A stretch of 64,000 nt of DNA, from contig NZ_JABMCJ010000063.1 in NCBI RefSeq assembly GCF_013359755.1, positions 1 through 64,000 on the forward strand, in the 5' to 3' direction. Within the stretch, counting starts at the first letter, position 1. Each line of letters begins with the position of its first letter. A model generated the notes under the pieces. The model did not search any database, had not been told where the DNA came from, and worked only from the letters and a program-made list of their open reading frames with translations. Origin of the DNA: Tardiphaga robiniae (GTDB taxonomy: Bacteria > Pseudomonadota > Alphaproteobacteria > Rhizobiales > Xanthobacteraceae). The translations under genes were made by a program, and so were the position numbers. This document shows positions 44,198 to 53,276 of this stretch, in pieces.

Positions 44198-44668
44198 TCT
44201 TCCCCCTGCTTGATATCGATCGATCTGTATTGCCTGACGAACGGCGTTTTCTTTGGCATCGCGATATATCGACGCCACCGCGATCAATCGTCAATTTCGA
44301 ATTGCACACGATACCAAGGACAATCGCGCCGCCAACACGGCCGATTGCAGAAGCTTTCTACTTCGCAAGCAGGCCCGCCTTTTGGCAGGTCAACAGGCGC
44401 CGCATCCACGGCCGCCGACGATGTACCAGCCGTCGCCGAAATCTTCGGCTTCGCACCTTGGGAATACCATAGCCCCGCGTTTGAGATTGCTCAGCGCAGG
44501 CTTTCCTTCATCGAACTTGTATCGAGGAGAATGATTGAACTCTCGATCGTCGATCTTTGGACTTCAAAAATCTTATTCTCTGACCGAGAGTCGATGCTGG
44601 TCGTTACGCAAATGAGCGACTGAAGGCGCGGAGAAAAACGACGGCCTGAAAGTATTGGGAGCAGCTGC
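44198..44668. other. Intergenic region before the small HTH gene
   Basis: 471 nt without a well supported gene. A + strand frame ending at 44623 has a protein-like last ~50 residues (FEIAQRRLSFIELVSRRMIE) but no credible start, so it could be a gene remnant. It also carries the promoter of the Dpp-type operon. Confidence 0.4.
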
Positions 44669-44908
44669 TTGAGCATCGACGATGACAACATTCTAACCCA
44701 GCGGCGGCGCGGCCCGACTTCGGCCATCACGTTCAGTATGCGACAGATAGGCTATCGCGAATGGACGGCTGTGGAGAAACACAAGCTAAAGGGATTGGCC
44801 GAGCGAGGCTTGTCCGCTCAGAAGATCGCCAGATCGCTCAAACGATCCGTTTGCATTACCCAAGCAATGGCATCGAAATTGGGTATTCGCTTCGCGGATG
44901 AATTGTAA
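44669..44908 (+). CDS. Small HTH-like hypothetical protein
   Basis: 79 residues from a TTG start, with GGGAG at 44657-44661. The second half, WTAVEKHKLKGLAERGLSAQ, then KIARSLKRSVCITQAMASKL, looks like a GcrA/Myb-type helix-turn-helix. Predicted DNA-binding protein of unknown target; stand-alone and short. Confidence 0.58.
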   Translation: MSIDDDNILTQRRRGPTSAITFSMRQIGYREWTAVEKHKLKGLAERGLSAQKIARSLKRSVCITQAMASKLGIRFADEL

Positions 44909-45209
44909 CTGCGATCAAGTTAGGCATATGCGTTCCAGGATTCATCCATATGATTACCATTTCTCCGACAGCCTCAAGGAGACCATGTGCACCAATGTTG
45001 GCCACGATGAAATTGCGCCCGCGATGTGATTGGACGTCAGTCCGGCAACGCAGGTTGCGCAAACAACCATCCCGGGCGTGCAATTCGCGGAAGGCGCGCA
45101 GGGCGATCTCGCACCGTGTTGCCAAAGACCCAGTTACATGAATCGGCATTGCCACTGAAGCGCAGCGCTTTTACTTACTTTCCGAAGCGAAACGACAGAG
45201 AACAGAACA
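44909..45209. other. Intergenic region
   Basis: About 300 nt before the alpha/beta hydrolase. A - strand frame (44856-45155) contains NFIVANIGAHGLLEAVGEMV but has no ribosome-binding site and overlaps the HTH gene, so it is not called. Confidence 0.4.
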
Positions 45210-46100
45210 ATGGCTGTCTATCTGGATCATACCGGCCGCCCCCTTCAGCAGAAGCTGACGAAATCAGACGGTATTCGTTTTCATTATATCCGCGGTGGCA
45301 AGGGACCTGCCGTCGTTTTGATCGCCGGCTTTCCGCAAAGCGTCTACGCATGGCGGCGCGTCATTCCTCTGCTCACCGATGCCTATGACGTGATCGCGCT
45401 CGACCTTCCGGGCCAGGGCGATAGCGACAAGCCGCTGGATGGCTACGACACAGCGACAGCGGCGAAACGAATCAACAGCTTCCTCAAGACCATAGGTGTT
45501 GGACGCCATTATTTCGTCGGGCACGATATCGGATCCTGGATCGGATATCCTTATGCGCACGAATTTGCGAGCGAACTGGACGGCGTCGTGTATCTCGACG
45601 CCAACATTCCCGGCGTCACGTTGAAGCCTTCCATCGATGTCGCTGATCCGGACTACTGGAAGAGCTGGCACTTCCTCTTCAACATGGTCGACGACCTGCC
45701 CGAGGCGCTCTTGCGGGACCGCGAGCGTATTCTCATCGAATGGTTCTTCAACAAGAAAACCGCGAACGCGATCGCGACCTTCTCGAAGGATGACATCGAC
45801 GAATATGTTCGCGTCTATAGCTCGTTGGGTGGCCTGCGCGGAATGCTGGGCTATTATCGCGCCGTCATCCGCGACATGGATTACAATCGCGGCTTGTTTC
45901 AAAAGAAAATAGCTGTGCCTGTGCTGGCGCTGGGAGGCGATGCCGGTAGTGCGCCAGGAATTTTCGAAGCTATGCGACCCTTGGCTGAAAATATTCGAGG
46001 CGGCGTCATCCGGGATAGTGGTCACTATATCCCCGAGGAACAGCCCGCAGCTCTTGTCGCCGAGCTGAGGGCATTTTTCGAAATTACATCCGCTTCGTGA
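45210..46100 (+). CDS. Alpha/beta hydrolase, Asp-nucleophile type (epoxide hydrolase/dehalogenase-like)
   Basis: 296 residues. The nucleophile elbow GHDIGSW carries Asp instead of Ser, which places it with epoxide hydrolases and haloalkane dehalogenases. The catalytic His is in DSGHYIPEEQP. The oxyanion loop reads AGFPQS where the family usually has HGFP. A cap-like helical insert (SWHFLFNMVDDLPEALLRDR) follows the core. No signal peptide. Substrate unknown; stands alone. Confidence 0.85.
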   Translation: MAVYLDHTGRPLQQKLTKSDGIRFHYIRGGKGPAVVLIAGFPQSVYAWRRVIPLLTDAYDVIALDLPGQGDSDKPLDGYDTATAAKRINSFLKTIGVGRHYFVGHDIGSWIGYPYAHEFASELDGVVYLDANIPGVTLKPSIDVADPDYWKSWHFLFNMVDDLPEALLRDRERILIEWFFNKKTANAIATFSKDDIDEYVRVYSSLGGLRGMLGYYRAVIRDMDYNRGLFQKKIAVPVLALGGDAGSAPGIFEAMRPLAENIRGGVIRDSGHYIPEEQPAALVAELRAFFEITSAS

Positions 46101-46126
46101 AGGCGAAGCTCCAGCCAAGCTGCGCG

Positions 46127-46515
46127 TCAGTCGAGCAGGTCCGGCTCCGCCGCGGCGATCCAATCCCACAGTGGCTGGAAACTGAAATATCCGCCCTTAT
46201 AGGTGCCGACCTGTGTTGATGTCAGCTTGGCGACGTCATGCGGAATCGGCTTCGTGGTCCCAGCCGCTTCTGCCAGTAGCTGGGTTCGCGCGGCATTGTG
46301 CATCGCGATATACCACCACGCTACTGCGGATGGTCGATCTGTGATTGAGCGAACAGATCGCGGCTGGGTGTCGGTCCGATGTCTTGCGTGACTGGTGGCA
46401 ACTGCCCGGTGGTCGGGAAGGTTCTCGCGGTTTCGAAGAGGGCGACACGCCTGGCAATCTCAAGCCAACGCGATGCTTGGCCTCGCGCTCCAGCGACGTT
46501 CGCAACGACGGCCAA
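46127..46515 (-). pseudogene. Decayed gene fragment, at least one frameshift
   Basis: Two - strand frames together read like one protein end: DSDLAVVANVAGARGQASRW and on to PTPSRDLFAQSQIDHPQ in one frame, then after a shift near 46320 AVAWWYIAMHNAARTQLLAE and on to FSFQPLWDWIAAAEPDLLD with a stop at 46127-46129. The second part in particular has normal amino-acid composition and a natural C-terminus. The family was not recognised. It lies in a stretch that also holds a tRNA fragment, so it is probably a relic of an integrated element. Confidence 0.45.
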
Positions 46516-46529
46516 ATCGCTGTCTTCAA

Positions 46530-46835
46530 GATCTCAACACGTCGAGCGCTTTCAAGTTGGCTCGGCGCTGACGGGCACCGGCCTTATCGATTCCGCAACT
46601 CGGCCTGGTATGTCAGGCGCTTGTATCGTTGCTCGGCACTCTGGATACCTTAGCTTCGCTGGCCCGGCATCACCGGACGCGATCATTGGAACTGTCGAGA
46701 AATTTAGCGGCATCTATGCCGGACGCGCCGGCGACGACGCGCTTGGCTTCCAGCTGGGTAGATTTTGGGAAAAGTGAGGTCCTGGATGACATCCTGTCGG
46801 AAGCGACCAAAGGTCAACTTCCCACCCCGGGCTGA
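46530..46835 (+). pseudogene. Trypsin-like peptidase C-terminal fragment, frameshifted
   Basis: The + strand reads SATRPGMSGACIVARHSGYL, then IIGTVEKFSGIYAGRAGDDA and LGFQLGRFWEK to a stop at 46777. A shift of one base continues as SEVLDDILSEATKGQLPTPG. GMSGACIV looks like the serine-nucleophile loop and GIYAGR...LG..W the end of serine peptidases of the trypsin-like type. No start or His/Asp region is visible, so it is a remnant. It overlaps the - strand fragment only marginally. Confidence 0.4.
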
Positions 46836-46898
46836 GTGTCGGAAAAACTGCGGAAAACACCGCAAAACCAATATAACGCTTTGATTTTGCTCAGGTAG

Positions 46899-46951
46899 AT
46901 GTCGCCTTCACACGGGAGAGGTCCAAGGTTCGATCCCTTGTGCACCAACCA
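46899..46951 (+). other. 3' end of a tRNA-Val(CAC)-like gene, att-site remnant
   Basis: The sequence TTCACAC (anticodon loop with CAC), a following variable region, the T-arm with GGTTCGATCCC and a terminal ACCA are present, but the D-arm and acceptor 5' half are missing and the 5' anticodon stem does not pair. This is what an integrative element leaves when it recombines in a tRNA 3' half. Confidence 0.55.
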
Positions 46952-46996
46952 TTATTCCAGCATATTCAAGTATTTAGCGGCCTTACTCCCTCGAAG

Positions 46997-47032
46997 TGTG
47001 CCCCGGAAAAGCTGGGGCACAGCAGGGGCACA
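46997..47032. repeat. TGTGCCCC/GGGGCACA repeat hairpin next to the tRNA fragment
   Basis: TGTGCCCC at 46997-47004 pairs with GGGGCACA at 47014-47021, and a second GGGGCACA follows at 47025-47032. Placed 46 nt from the tRNA end it may be an integrase arm-binding site or a terminator; no T-run follows. Confidence 0.45.
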
Positions 47033-47089
47033 CTCGTTTCGGCGCGTGATCATCGTCATGGATTGGCCGGCGCAGCTCTAGCCGCCAAG

Positions 47090-47857
47090 TTAGACTTTCG
47101 TGAAATCGGGCTTTCGCTTCTCTGTAAAGGCAGAGAAGGCCTCGCGAGCTTCCGCGCTCTGAAGCCGCTCTTTGAAAAGAGCGCTTTCTTCAGCGATCCT
47201 TTCGACCATTTCCTGCTGCTCTCGCATCAAAAGCTTTGTATGGCGAAGTGCGCCCGTCGGACGCTGCGTCAAAGTCAGGGCGGCGGTCGCCGCCCTCGCA
47301 CGAACGTCGCCGATAGGGACAACGGCATTGGCAAGTCCGCATTGAAGTGCGGTTGCTGCATCCATCGGCTCTCCCAACGCGAACATGGCATACGCCCTCA
47401 CGTGCCCGATCCGCGAAGGGAGTAACCAACTCGAGGCGGCTTCGGGCACAAGCGCCAGATTGACGAAAGGCGTGATCAGGCGCGCATTCTCCGCCAAGTA
47501 GACCAGATCGCAATGCAGGAGCATCGTGGTTCCGACACCAACGGCGTTTCCCTGGACGGCCGCGACGAGCGGCTTGGTCGCCTTTGCTAAATTGCCGATA
47601 AAGCGAAACGCGGGACTGTCAGTGGTTTCGTTTGCCGTGGACTGGGCGGCAAAGTCCGCCAAGTCGTTGCCGGAGGTGAAGCTGTCGCCGTCGCCCTGAA
47701 ACAGAACGACCTTGACGGCGGGATCCCTTTCGGATCGTTCGAGGCCTTCCGACATCACGTCGTACATCGCGCCAGTCAGCGCGTTCTTCTTTTCGGGACG
47801 CGAGATCGTGAGCGTCATCACGCCATCGACGACATCCGTCTTCAAATGATCCGTCAT
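47090..47857 (-). CDS. Enoyl-CoA hydratase/isomerase family protein
   Basis: 255 residues. Crotonase fold: ISRPEKKNALTGAMYDVMSE, the first oxyanion segment FTSGNDLADFA and the second QGNAVGVGTTMLLHCDLVYL. Last gene of the - strand CoA operon, 10 nt after the nitronate-monooxygenase-like gene. The glutamates usual for hydratase catalysis are not certain, so an isomerase or hydrolase of the same fold is possible. Confidence 0.87.
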   Translation of the reverse strand: MTDHLKTDVVDGVMTLTISRPEKKNALTGAMYDVMSEGLERSERDPAVKVVLFQGDGDSFTSGNDLADFAAQSTANETTDSPAFRFIGNLAKATKPLVAAVQGNAVGVGTTMLLHCDLVYLAENARLITPFVNLALVPEAASSWLLPSRIGHVRAYAMFALGEPMDAATALQCGLANAVVPIGDVRARAATAALTLTQRPTGALRHTKLLMREQQEMVERIAEESALFKERLQSAEAREAFSAFTEKRKPDFTKV

Positions 47858-47867
47858 GCCATCGTCC

Positions 47868-48875
47868 TCAGCTTGCGGCGCGCAGGGGTTCGCGGGCAGA
47901 GGCGTCGAGAAAACCGGTCAAGCGCTGGCGGATGATGCTTTCGGCGTCCGCCATGATGCGATCGATCAGTTCCTTGACGGTCGGGATGTCGTTGATGAGG
48001 CCCGCAACCATGCCGCAGCTCCAGGCACCGGCGTCCATGTCACCGTCGACCATGACTTTCGGATATACGCCTGCCACTTCGTTAATGATGTCGCCGATGA
48101 CCAATGAGTCGCCCTTAGCGCGTTCGGTTGCGATCAACCGCTCGACGCCGGCGTTGTTGAGAACGCGCTCGGTGTTCCTCAACGAGCGCATCACTAGACG
48201 CGTATCGAGTTCCGACGCCTTCACAATCGCGTCCTTGACGTTCTGATGGACGGGCGCCTCTTTGGTTGCCACGAACCGGGTGCCCATGTTCATGCCCGCA
48301 GCGCCCATCGCGAGCGCCGCAACCAGGCTACGCGCGTCGGCCATCCCTCCCGATGCAACGAACGGGATCTTCAGCTCTTCGGCAGCGCGCGGCAGCAGAA
48401 TCATGTTTGGCATGTCGTCTTCGCCGGGATGGCCGCCGCATTCGAAGCCGTCGACGCTGACGGCATCGCAACCGATCTTCTCCGCCTTCAACGAATGGCG
48501 AACGGAAGTGCACTTGTGGATGACCTTGATCCCCGCCTCTTTCAGGGCTGGCATATATTGCTCAGGGCTTCGACCTGCGGTCTCCACCGCCTTGATGCCG
48601 CCTTCCTTAATGGCGGCGATGTATTCTGGATAGGGCGGCGCGTCGAACGTCGGCAGAAACGTGAGGTTCACGCCGAACGGTTTGTCGGTCATGTCGTGAC
48701 AGCGCGCGATTTCCTTCGCGAGGTTCTCGGGCGTTCTCTGCGTCAATCCGGTGATGATGCCCAGGCCACCGGCATTCGAGACGGCCGCGGCGAGTTCGGC
48801 AAAGCCTACATAGTGCATGCCGCCCTGAATGATGGGATGTTCGATCCCGAACAGGTCTGTGATCGCGGTTCTCAT
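47868..48875 (-). CDS. Nitronate monooxygenase / NPD-like FMN enzyme
   Basis: 335 residues from the ATG at about 48875 (MRTAITDLFGIEHPIIQGGM); the frame is open to 48956 but overlaps the thiolase gene. TIM-barrel blocks: GGLGIITGLTQRTPENLAKE, PFGVNLTFLP, DAVSVDGFECGGHPGEDD and VASGGMADARSLVAALAMGA, the FMN phosphate site. In CoA operons such proteins may act as flavin reductases or oxidases of CoA intermediates (the steroid enzyme IpdC is an example), rather than on nitroalkanes. Confidence 0.86.
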   Translation of the reverse strand: MRTAITDLFGIEHPIIQGGMHYVGFAELAAAVSNAGGLGIITGLTQRTPENLAKEIARCHDMTDKPFGVNLTFLPTFDAPPYPEYIAAIKEGGIKAVETAGRSPEQYMPALKEAGIKVIHKCTSVRHSLKAEKIGCDAVSVDGFECGGHPGEDDMPNMILLPRAAEELKIPFVASGGMADARSLVAALAMGAAGMNMGTRFVATKEAPVHQNVKDAIVKASELDTRLVMRSLRNTERVLNNAGVERLIATERAKGDSLVIGDIINEVAGVYPKVMVDGDMDAGAWSCGMVAGLINDIPTVKELIDRIMADAESIIRQRLTGFLDASAREPLRAAS

Positions 48876-48912
48876 GATCGTCTCCGAATCTCGCTGTTTA
48901 GGTTTCTTATTA

Positions 48913-50100
48913 TCAGTGAACGATTTCGAGCAAACCCGCTGCGCCCATCCCGCCACCGACGCACATCGTGACCACCGCGTACTTCGCCTTGCGACGACGC
49001 CCCTCGATCAATGCATGACCCGTCAGTCGCGCGCCGGTCATGCCATAGGGGTGACCGACCGCGATGGAGCCGCCGTTGACGTTGAGCTTCTCGGGATCAA
49101 TGCCGAGCTTGTCGCGGCAGTAGATGACCTGGACCGCGAATGCCTCGTTCAATTCCCAAAGGTCGATGTCGTCGATCGTGAGACCATGACGTTTGAGGAG
49201 ACGCGGAACGGCGAAGATCGGCCCTATGCCCATCTCGTCGGGCTCGCAACCCGCCGAGACGAATCCACGGAAGATTCCGAGCGGCTTTAGGCCCTTTTTG
49301 GCGGCGAGCTTGTCGCTCATGACCACGGTGGCGCTGGCACCGTCCGATAGCTGGCTCGCGTTGCCGCCGGTGATCGTGTAACCGGGGCCCTTCGCGGGCT
49401 TGACCTTGGCCAACCCCTCGGCGGTGGTGTCGGGACGCGGGCCCTCGTCCGCCAAGAGCGTGATCTCGTTGTAGGAGATGGCGCCGGTCTCCTTGTTAGT
49501 CACGGCCATCGTCGTCTTGATCGGCGCCAGTTCGTCATTGAAGCGGCCGGCCTGCTGCGCGGCCGCGGTGCGGCGCTGACTTTCGAGACTGTATTCGTCC
49601 TGCGCGTCCCGAGAGATGTCGTAGCGTTTTGCGACGTTTTCGGCCGTATCCAGCATGGCGATGTAAGCGTCGCCTTTGATCGCCAGAAGCTCCGGATCGA
49701 CCGCGTGCCACTGGTTCATGTGCTCGTTCTGGACCAAGCTGATGGATTCACCGCCTCCGCCGACCGCGACCTCCACGCCATCGAAGATCACCGACCGAGC
49801 GGCAAGCGCGATCGCCTGAAGCCCCGACGCGCACTGTCTGTCGATGGTGGTGCCGGCGACCGTGACGGGAAGACCGGCGCGAAGCAGAGCCTTACGCGCG
49901 ATGTTCGACCCCGTCGTACCCTGCTGCATGGCGCATCCCATCACGACGTCCTCGACTTCTCCGCCAACGATGTTCGCACGTGCGAGCGCAGCCGAAATGG
50001 CGTGTCCCATCATGGTCGCACCTTCGGTATTGTTGAGCGCGCCCTTATAGGCCTTTCCGATCGGGGTGCGGGCGGTCGATACGATTACGGCTTCGGTCAT
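48913..50100 (-). CDS. Thiolase (acetyl-CoA acetyltransferase family)
   Basis: 395 residues with the three catalytic elements: Cys in [11 protein letters not shown], His in [19 protein letters not shown], and Cys in [13 protein letters not shown]. Full family length. Cleaves a 3-ketoacyl-CoA in the operon. 41 nt separate it from the acyl-CoA dehydrogenase upstream. Confidence 0.92.
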   Translation of the reverse strand: MTEAVIVSTARTPIGKAYKGALNNTEGATMMGHAISAALARANIVGGEVEDVVMGCAMQQGTTGSNIARKALLRAGLPVTVAGTTIDRQCASGLQAIALAARSVIFDGVEVAVGGGGESISLVQNEHMNQWHAVDPELLAIKGDAYIAMLDTAENVAKRYDISRDAQDEYSLESQRRTAAAQQAGRFNDELAPIKTTMAVTNKETGAISYNEITLLADEGPRPDTTAEGLAKVKPAKGPGYTITGGNASQLSDGASATVVMSDKLAAKKGLKPLGIFRGFVSAGCEPDEMGIGPIFAVPRLLKRHGLTIDDIDLWELNEAFAVQVIYCRDKLGIDPEKLNVNGGSIAVGHPYGMTGARLTGHALIEGRRRKAKYAVVTMCVGGGMGAAGLLEIVH

Positions 50101-50141
50101 TTATTATTTCCTTGGCTGGATGGGACGGGCGTGACCGCGCG

Positions 50142-51272
50142 TCATGCGGCGCGGGCGAATCGCATCAGATGGAAAGCGGGGTCGCCGAACTGGATGTCGA
50201 TGGCGCCGATACGCTTGAAATAGTGACCGACCTTGAGCTCGTCGCTCATGCCCATGCCACCGTGCAGTTGGATCGCCTGTTCGCCGATGAAGCGCGCAGC
50301 ATATCCGACCTTTGTCTTCGCGCCGGAGGCTAGCTTCGTGACATGGGCGTCGTTGGACGCCAGCGTCAGGGTTAGATGCTGCATCAACGAGACGGCTTCC
50401 TGCAGCGCGATAAACATGTCGACCATTCTGTGCTGCAGCACCTGAAACGATCCGAGGGTCACGCCGAATTGCTTGCGGGTCTTGCTGTAGTCTAGCGTCG
50501 CCGCATTCAGCTCGGTCATTGCGCCTATAGCCTCGGCACACAGTCCGCCGATGCCGCGGTCGCGACAGCTCTCGAGCGCGACGACTCCCTGGCCTTCGCG
50601 TCCGAGCAGGTTGACCGCCGGGATGCGAACATCCTTCAGCGTGACCTCGGCGGCGCGCCTGCCGTCGACCGTCCGGTAGCTTTGCATGTGTAGACCGGCC
50701 GCCCGGCTGTCGACGATGAACAGGGACACGCCGTCACGATCGCCATCTCGGCCGGACGTTCTCGCGGAGACGATCAGCCGGTCGGCCCACGGAGCACCGA
50801 TCACGGCGGCTTTCGTTCCCGACAGGACGTAGTCATCACCACTTCGGTCCGCAGACACCGATACCTTGTTGAGGTTGTACCGAGATCCCGGTTCGGCCCA
50901 GGCCAACGCCCACGTCGCCTCGCCCGCTGCGATCTCGGCGAGCAATTCCCCGCGTTGGTCGTCGGTCCCCAATGCCTCGATTAGCCCTCCCGCCAGCACG
51001 ACCGTCTCGAAATATGGCTCGACGACGAGGCTGCGGCCGAACTCCTGCATGACGATCATGGTCGTCAGCGGGCCGTTCCCGAGGCCGCCATATTCCTCCG
51101 CGAACGGTGCCGCCAGAAGACCGAGGTCGGCGAACTTTGCCCACACTGCGCGACTCCAACCATCTTCGCCCGCGACGATCTTCGCTCGGTCATCGAAGCC
51201 GTATTCATCCTTCAGGAACCGTTGCACGCTGTTGCGGAGCAATTCCTGGTCTTCGGTCAGTTCGATGTCCAT
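50142..51272 (-). CDS. Acyl-CoA dehydrogenase (second subunit type)
   Basis: 376 residues. N-terminal helical domain (MDIELTEDQELLRNSVQRFL), middle domain (WALAWAEPGSRYNLNKVSVS) and C-terminal QAIQLHGGMGMSDELKVGHY, then FKR, as in the paired FadE-like subunits of steroid and side-chain degradation. Adjacent to a second acyl-CoA dehydrogenase, so a heteromeric enzyme is likely. Confidence 0.89.
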   Translation of the reverse strand: MDIELTEDQELLRNSVQRFLKDEYGFDDRAKIVAGEDGWSRAVWAKFADLGLLAAPFAEEYGGLGNGPLTTMIVMQEFGRSLVVEPYFETVVLAGGLIEALGTDDQRGELLAEIAAGEATWALAWAEPGSRYNLNKVSVSADRSGDDYVLSGTKAAVIGAPWADRLIVSARTSGRDGDRDGVSLFIVDSRAAGLHMQSYRTVDGRRAAEVTLKDVRIPAVNLLGREGQGVVALESCRDRGIGGLCAEAIGAMTELNAATLDYSKTRKQFGVTLGSFQVLQHRMVDMFIALQEAVSLMQHLTLTLASNDAHVTKLASGAKTKVGYAARFIGEQAIQLHGGMGMSDELKVGHYFKRIGAIDIQFGDPAFHLMRFARAA

Positions 51273-51293
51273 GGACGCCTCTCCTGGTGCGGG

Positions 51294-52475
51294 TCAAAGA
51301 CCGAGCACGGCTTTCGCGATGATGTTGCGTTGAATCTCGTTGGATCCGCCGTAGATGCTGAGCTTGCGCGAGTTGAGGTATTTTTCCGCCGACGTATGCC
51401 CATAGTCAGGCCCGGGCATGAAACGGTTCCCGCTGACGGGATGCTCTCGAAGAGCAACGCCGTAATTGCCCATCGCGCGGTGCGTGAGGTCGGTAATGCG
51501 CTGGAAGATCTCGGTGCCTCTGATCTTGAAGAGCGATGCGGCCGGGCCGGGATCGATACCGCGCGACATCTGCGCGACAACCCTCAATTCCGTCGCTTCG
51601 AGGGCCAGCACATCCAATTCGACACGGGCGATCTCACGGATGAACTCCGCGAAACTCGGATCGTCCTCGGGAATTTCCGCCCTGACGATGTCCTTGAGCC
51701 GCCGCAGGTACCGCGTCGAACGACCGATACCCGCCATGCTGGTGCGTTCGTTGCCGAGGAGGAATTTTGCGTAGGTCCAGCCCTTGTTCTCCTCGCCGAT
51801 CAGATTCTCGATCGGCACCCGCACGTCCTCAAGGAAGACATCGTTGACCTCATGTGAGCCGTCGATCGTGATGATCGGCCGAACCGTCACACCCGGCGTT
51901 TTCATGTCGATCAGCAGGAACGAGATTCCTGCCTGGGGCTTCCCGGACGGATCGGTGCGGACGAGGCAGAAGATCCAGTCCGCGTGCTGCGCGAGAGTGG
52001 TCCATGTCTTGTGCCCGTTGACGACATAATGATCGCCATCACGAACCGCCTTGGTCCTGACCGAGGCTAGATCCGACCCCGAACCCGGCTCCGAGTAGCC
52101 TTGGCACCACCAGTCCTCGCCCGACAATATGCGTGGCAGGAACCTCGCCTTCTGCGCCTCCTTCCCGAACGTGTAGATGACCGGGCCGACCATCGTCACG
52201 CTGAAGGCGAGCGGAGGAAGCGTCCCCGCACGCGAGGTCTCCTGGTCCCAGATGAAGCGCTGGGTGAGAGACCAACCGGGTCCGCCATACTCCTTCGGCC
52301 AGAGCGGCGCGATCCAACCCTTCTTATGTAGGATCTTGTGCCAGAGAAGCGATTGCTCCTTGGTCAGGTCGGTCTCCGGGTTGGCGACGCGCATTTCCTT
52401 GGGGTAATGCTCCGCGATAAAGGAGCGAACCTCATCGCGGAAGGCTGCATCTTCGGCAGAGAGATTCAGCTCCAT
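51294..52475 (-). CDS. Acyl-CoA dehydrogenase (first subunit type)
   Basis: 393 residues. FAD-binding signature QGYSEPGSGSDLASVRTKAV and C-terminal LSIYGGSNEIQRNIIAKAVL. Encoded 21 nt before its partner. Such tandem pairs often form alpha2beta2 dehydrogenases acting on bulky or branched acyl-CoA. Confidence 0.9.
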   Translation of the reverse strand: MELNLSAEDAAFRDEVRSFIAEHYPKEMRVANPETDLTKEQSLLWHKILHKKGWIAPLWPKEYGGPGWSLTQRFIWDQETSRAGTLPPLAFSVTMVGPVIYTFGKEAQKARFLPRILSGEDWWCQGYSEPGSGSDLASVRTKAVRDGDHYVVNGHKTWTTLAQHADWIFCLVRTDPSGKPQAGISFLLIDMKTPGVTVRPIITIDGSHEVNDVFLEDVRVPIENLIGEENKGWTYAKFLLGNERTSMAGIGRSTRYLRRLKDIVRAEIPEDDPSFAEFIREIARVELDVLALEATELRVVAQMSRGIDPGPAASLFKIRGTEIFQRITDLTHRAMGNYGVALREHPVSGNRFMPGPDYGHTSAEKYLNSRKLSIYGGSNEIQRNIIAKAVLGL

Positions 52476-52481
52476 GGCAAG

Positions 52482-53225
52482 CTACCACTTCTCGCCAAAT
52501 GGCCGGATCTCGTGCTCGAACGTCCATGCGTCACGCGGCTGCTGGTAAAGTGCCCAGTAAGCCTCGGCGACAGCCGCCGGCCGCATCAAACGGTTCGGAT
52601 CGAGGTTTTCCATCGCCTTCGGCCCTTCGCGGCTGGTGATCAGCTGCCGCACCCATTCCGTATCCACGCTGGAGTCGATGATCAGGTGCGCGACATGAAT
52701 GTTCTTTGGCCCGAGTTCCCGGGCCATTGATTGCGCGACGGCTCGGAGACCGAACTTAGCGCTCGCGAAGGCTGCGAAACCGTTGCCGCCGCGCAGGCTT
52801 GCCGTCGCTCCGGTGAAGAAGATGTTCCCCTTGCCGCGTGCCAGCATTGCCCGCGCTGCCTCGCGTCCAGCGAGGAATCCCGAATAGCACGCCATCTCCC
52901 AGACTTTGCGAAACACGCGCTCCGTGGTCTCGACGATCGGAAAATTGACGTTGGCGCCGATATTGAAAACGCACACCTCCAAAGGGGCATGAGCGTCGGC
53001 ATCGGAGATGAATTTCACCATCTCGTCTTCCTTGCGCGCATCGAGAGCGCGTCCGAACACGGTCCCACCGGCAGCCTCAATCTCCTTGATCAGCGGCTCC
53101 AGCTTCTCACCCTGGCGCCGGCCTACGAACATCGTGAAGCCTTCGGCTGCGAATTTTTTGGCGATTTCACCGCCGATGAAATCGCCGGCGCCGATGACGG
53201 CGACCGTTGCATTGCGTTTTTCCAA
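52482..53225 (-). CDS. Short-chain dehydrogenase/reductase with Phe in place of the catalytic Tyr
   Basis: 247 residues. Rossmann start VAVIGAGDFIGGEIAKKFAA and VFNIGANVNF (the Asn of the NAG motif) are conserved. The usual YxxxK is FASAK (GFAAFASAKFGLRAVAQSMA), so Tyr is replaced by Phe, and the Ser before it reads within TGATASLRGG. A divergent SDR subgroup has this form; whether it is active is open. Cytoplasmic, 6 nt before the acyl-CoA dehydrogenase. Confidence 0.87.
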   Translation of the reverse strand: MEKRNATVAVIGAGDFIGGEIAKKFAAEGFTMFVGRRQGEKLEPLIKEIEAAGGTVFGRALDARKEDEMVKFISDADAHAPLEVCVFNIGANVNFPIVETTERVFRKVWEMACYSGFLAGREAARAMLARGKGNIFFTGATASLRGGNGFAAFASAKFGLRAVAQSMARELGPKNIHVAHLIIDSSVDTEWVRQLITSREGPKAMENLDPNRLMRPAAVAEAYWALYQQPRDAWTFEHEIRPFGEKW

Positions 53226-53276
53226 CTGAGTTCTCCCGGAAGCGAGTTTGGCGCGACGACAGCCGCCGCGATCTGA

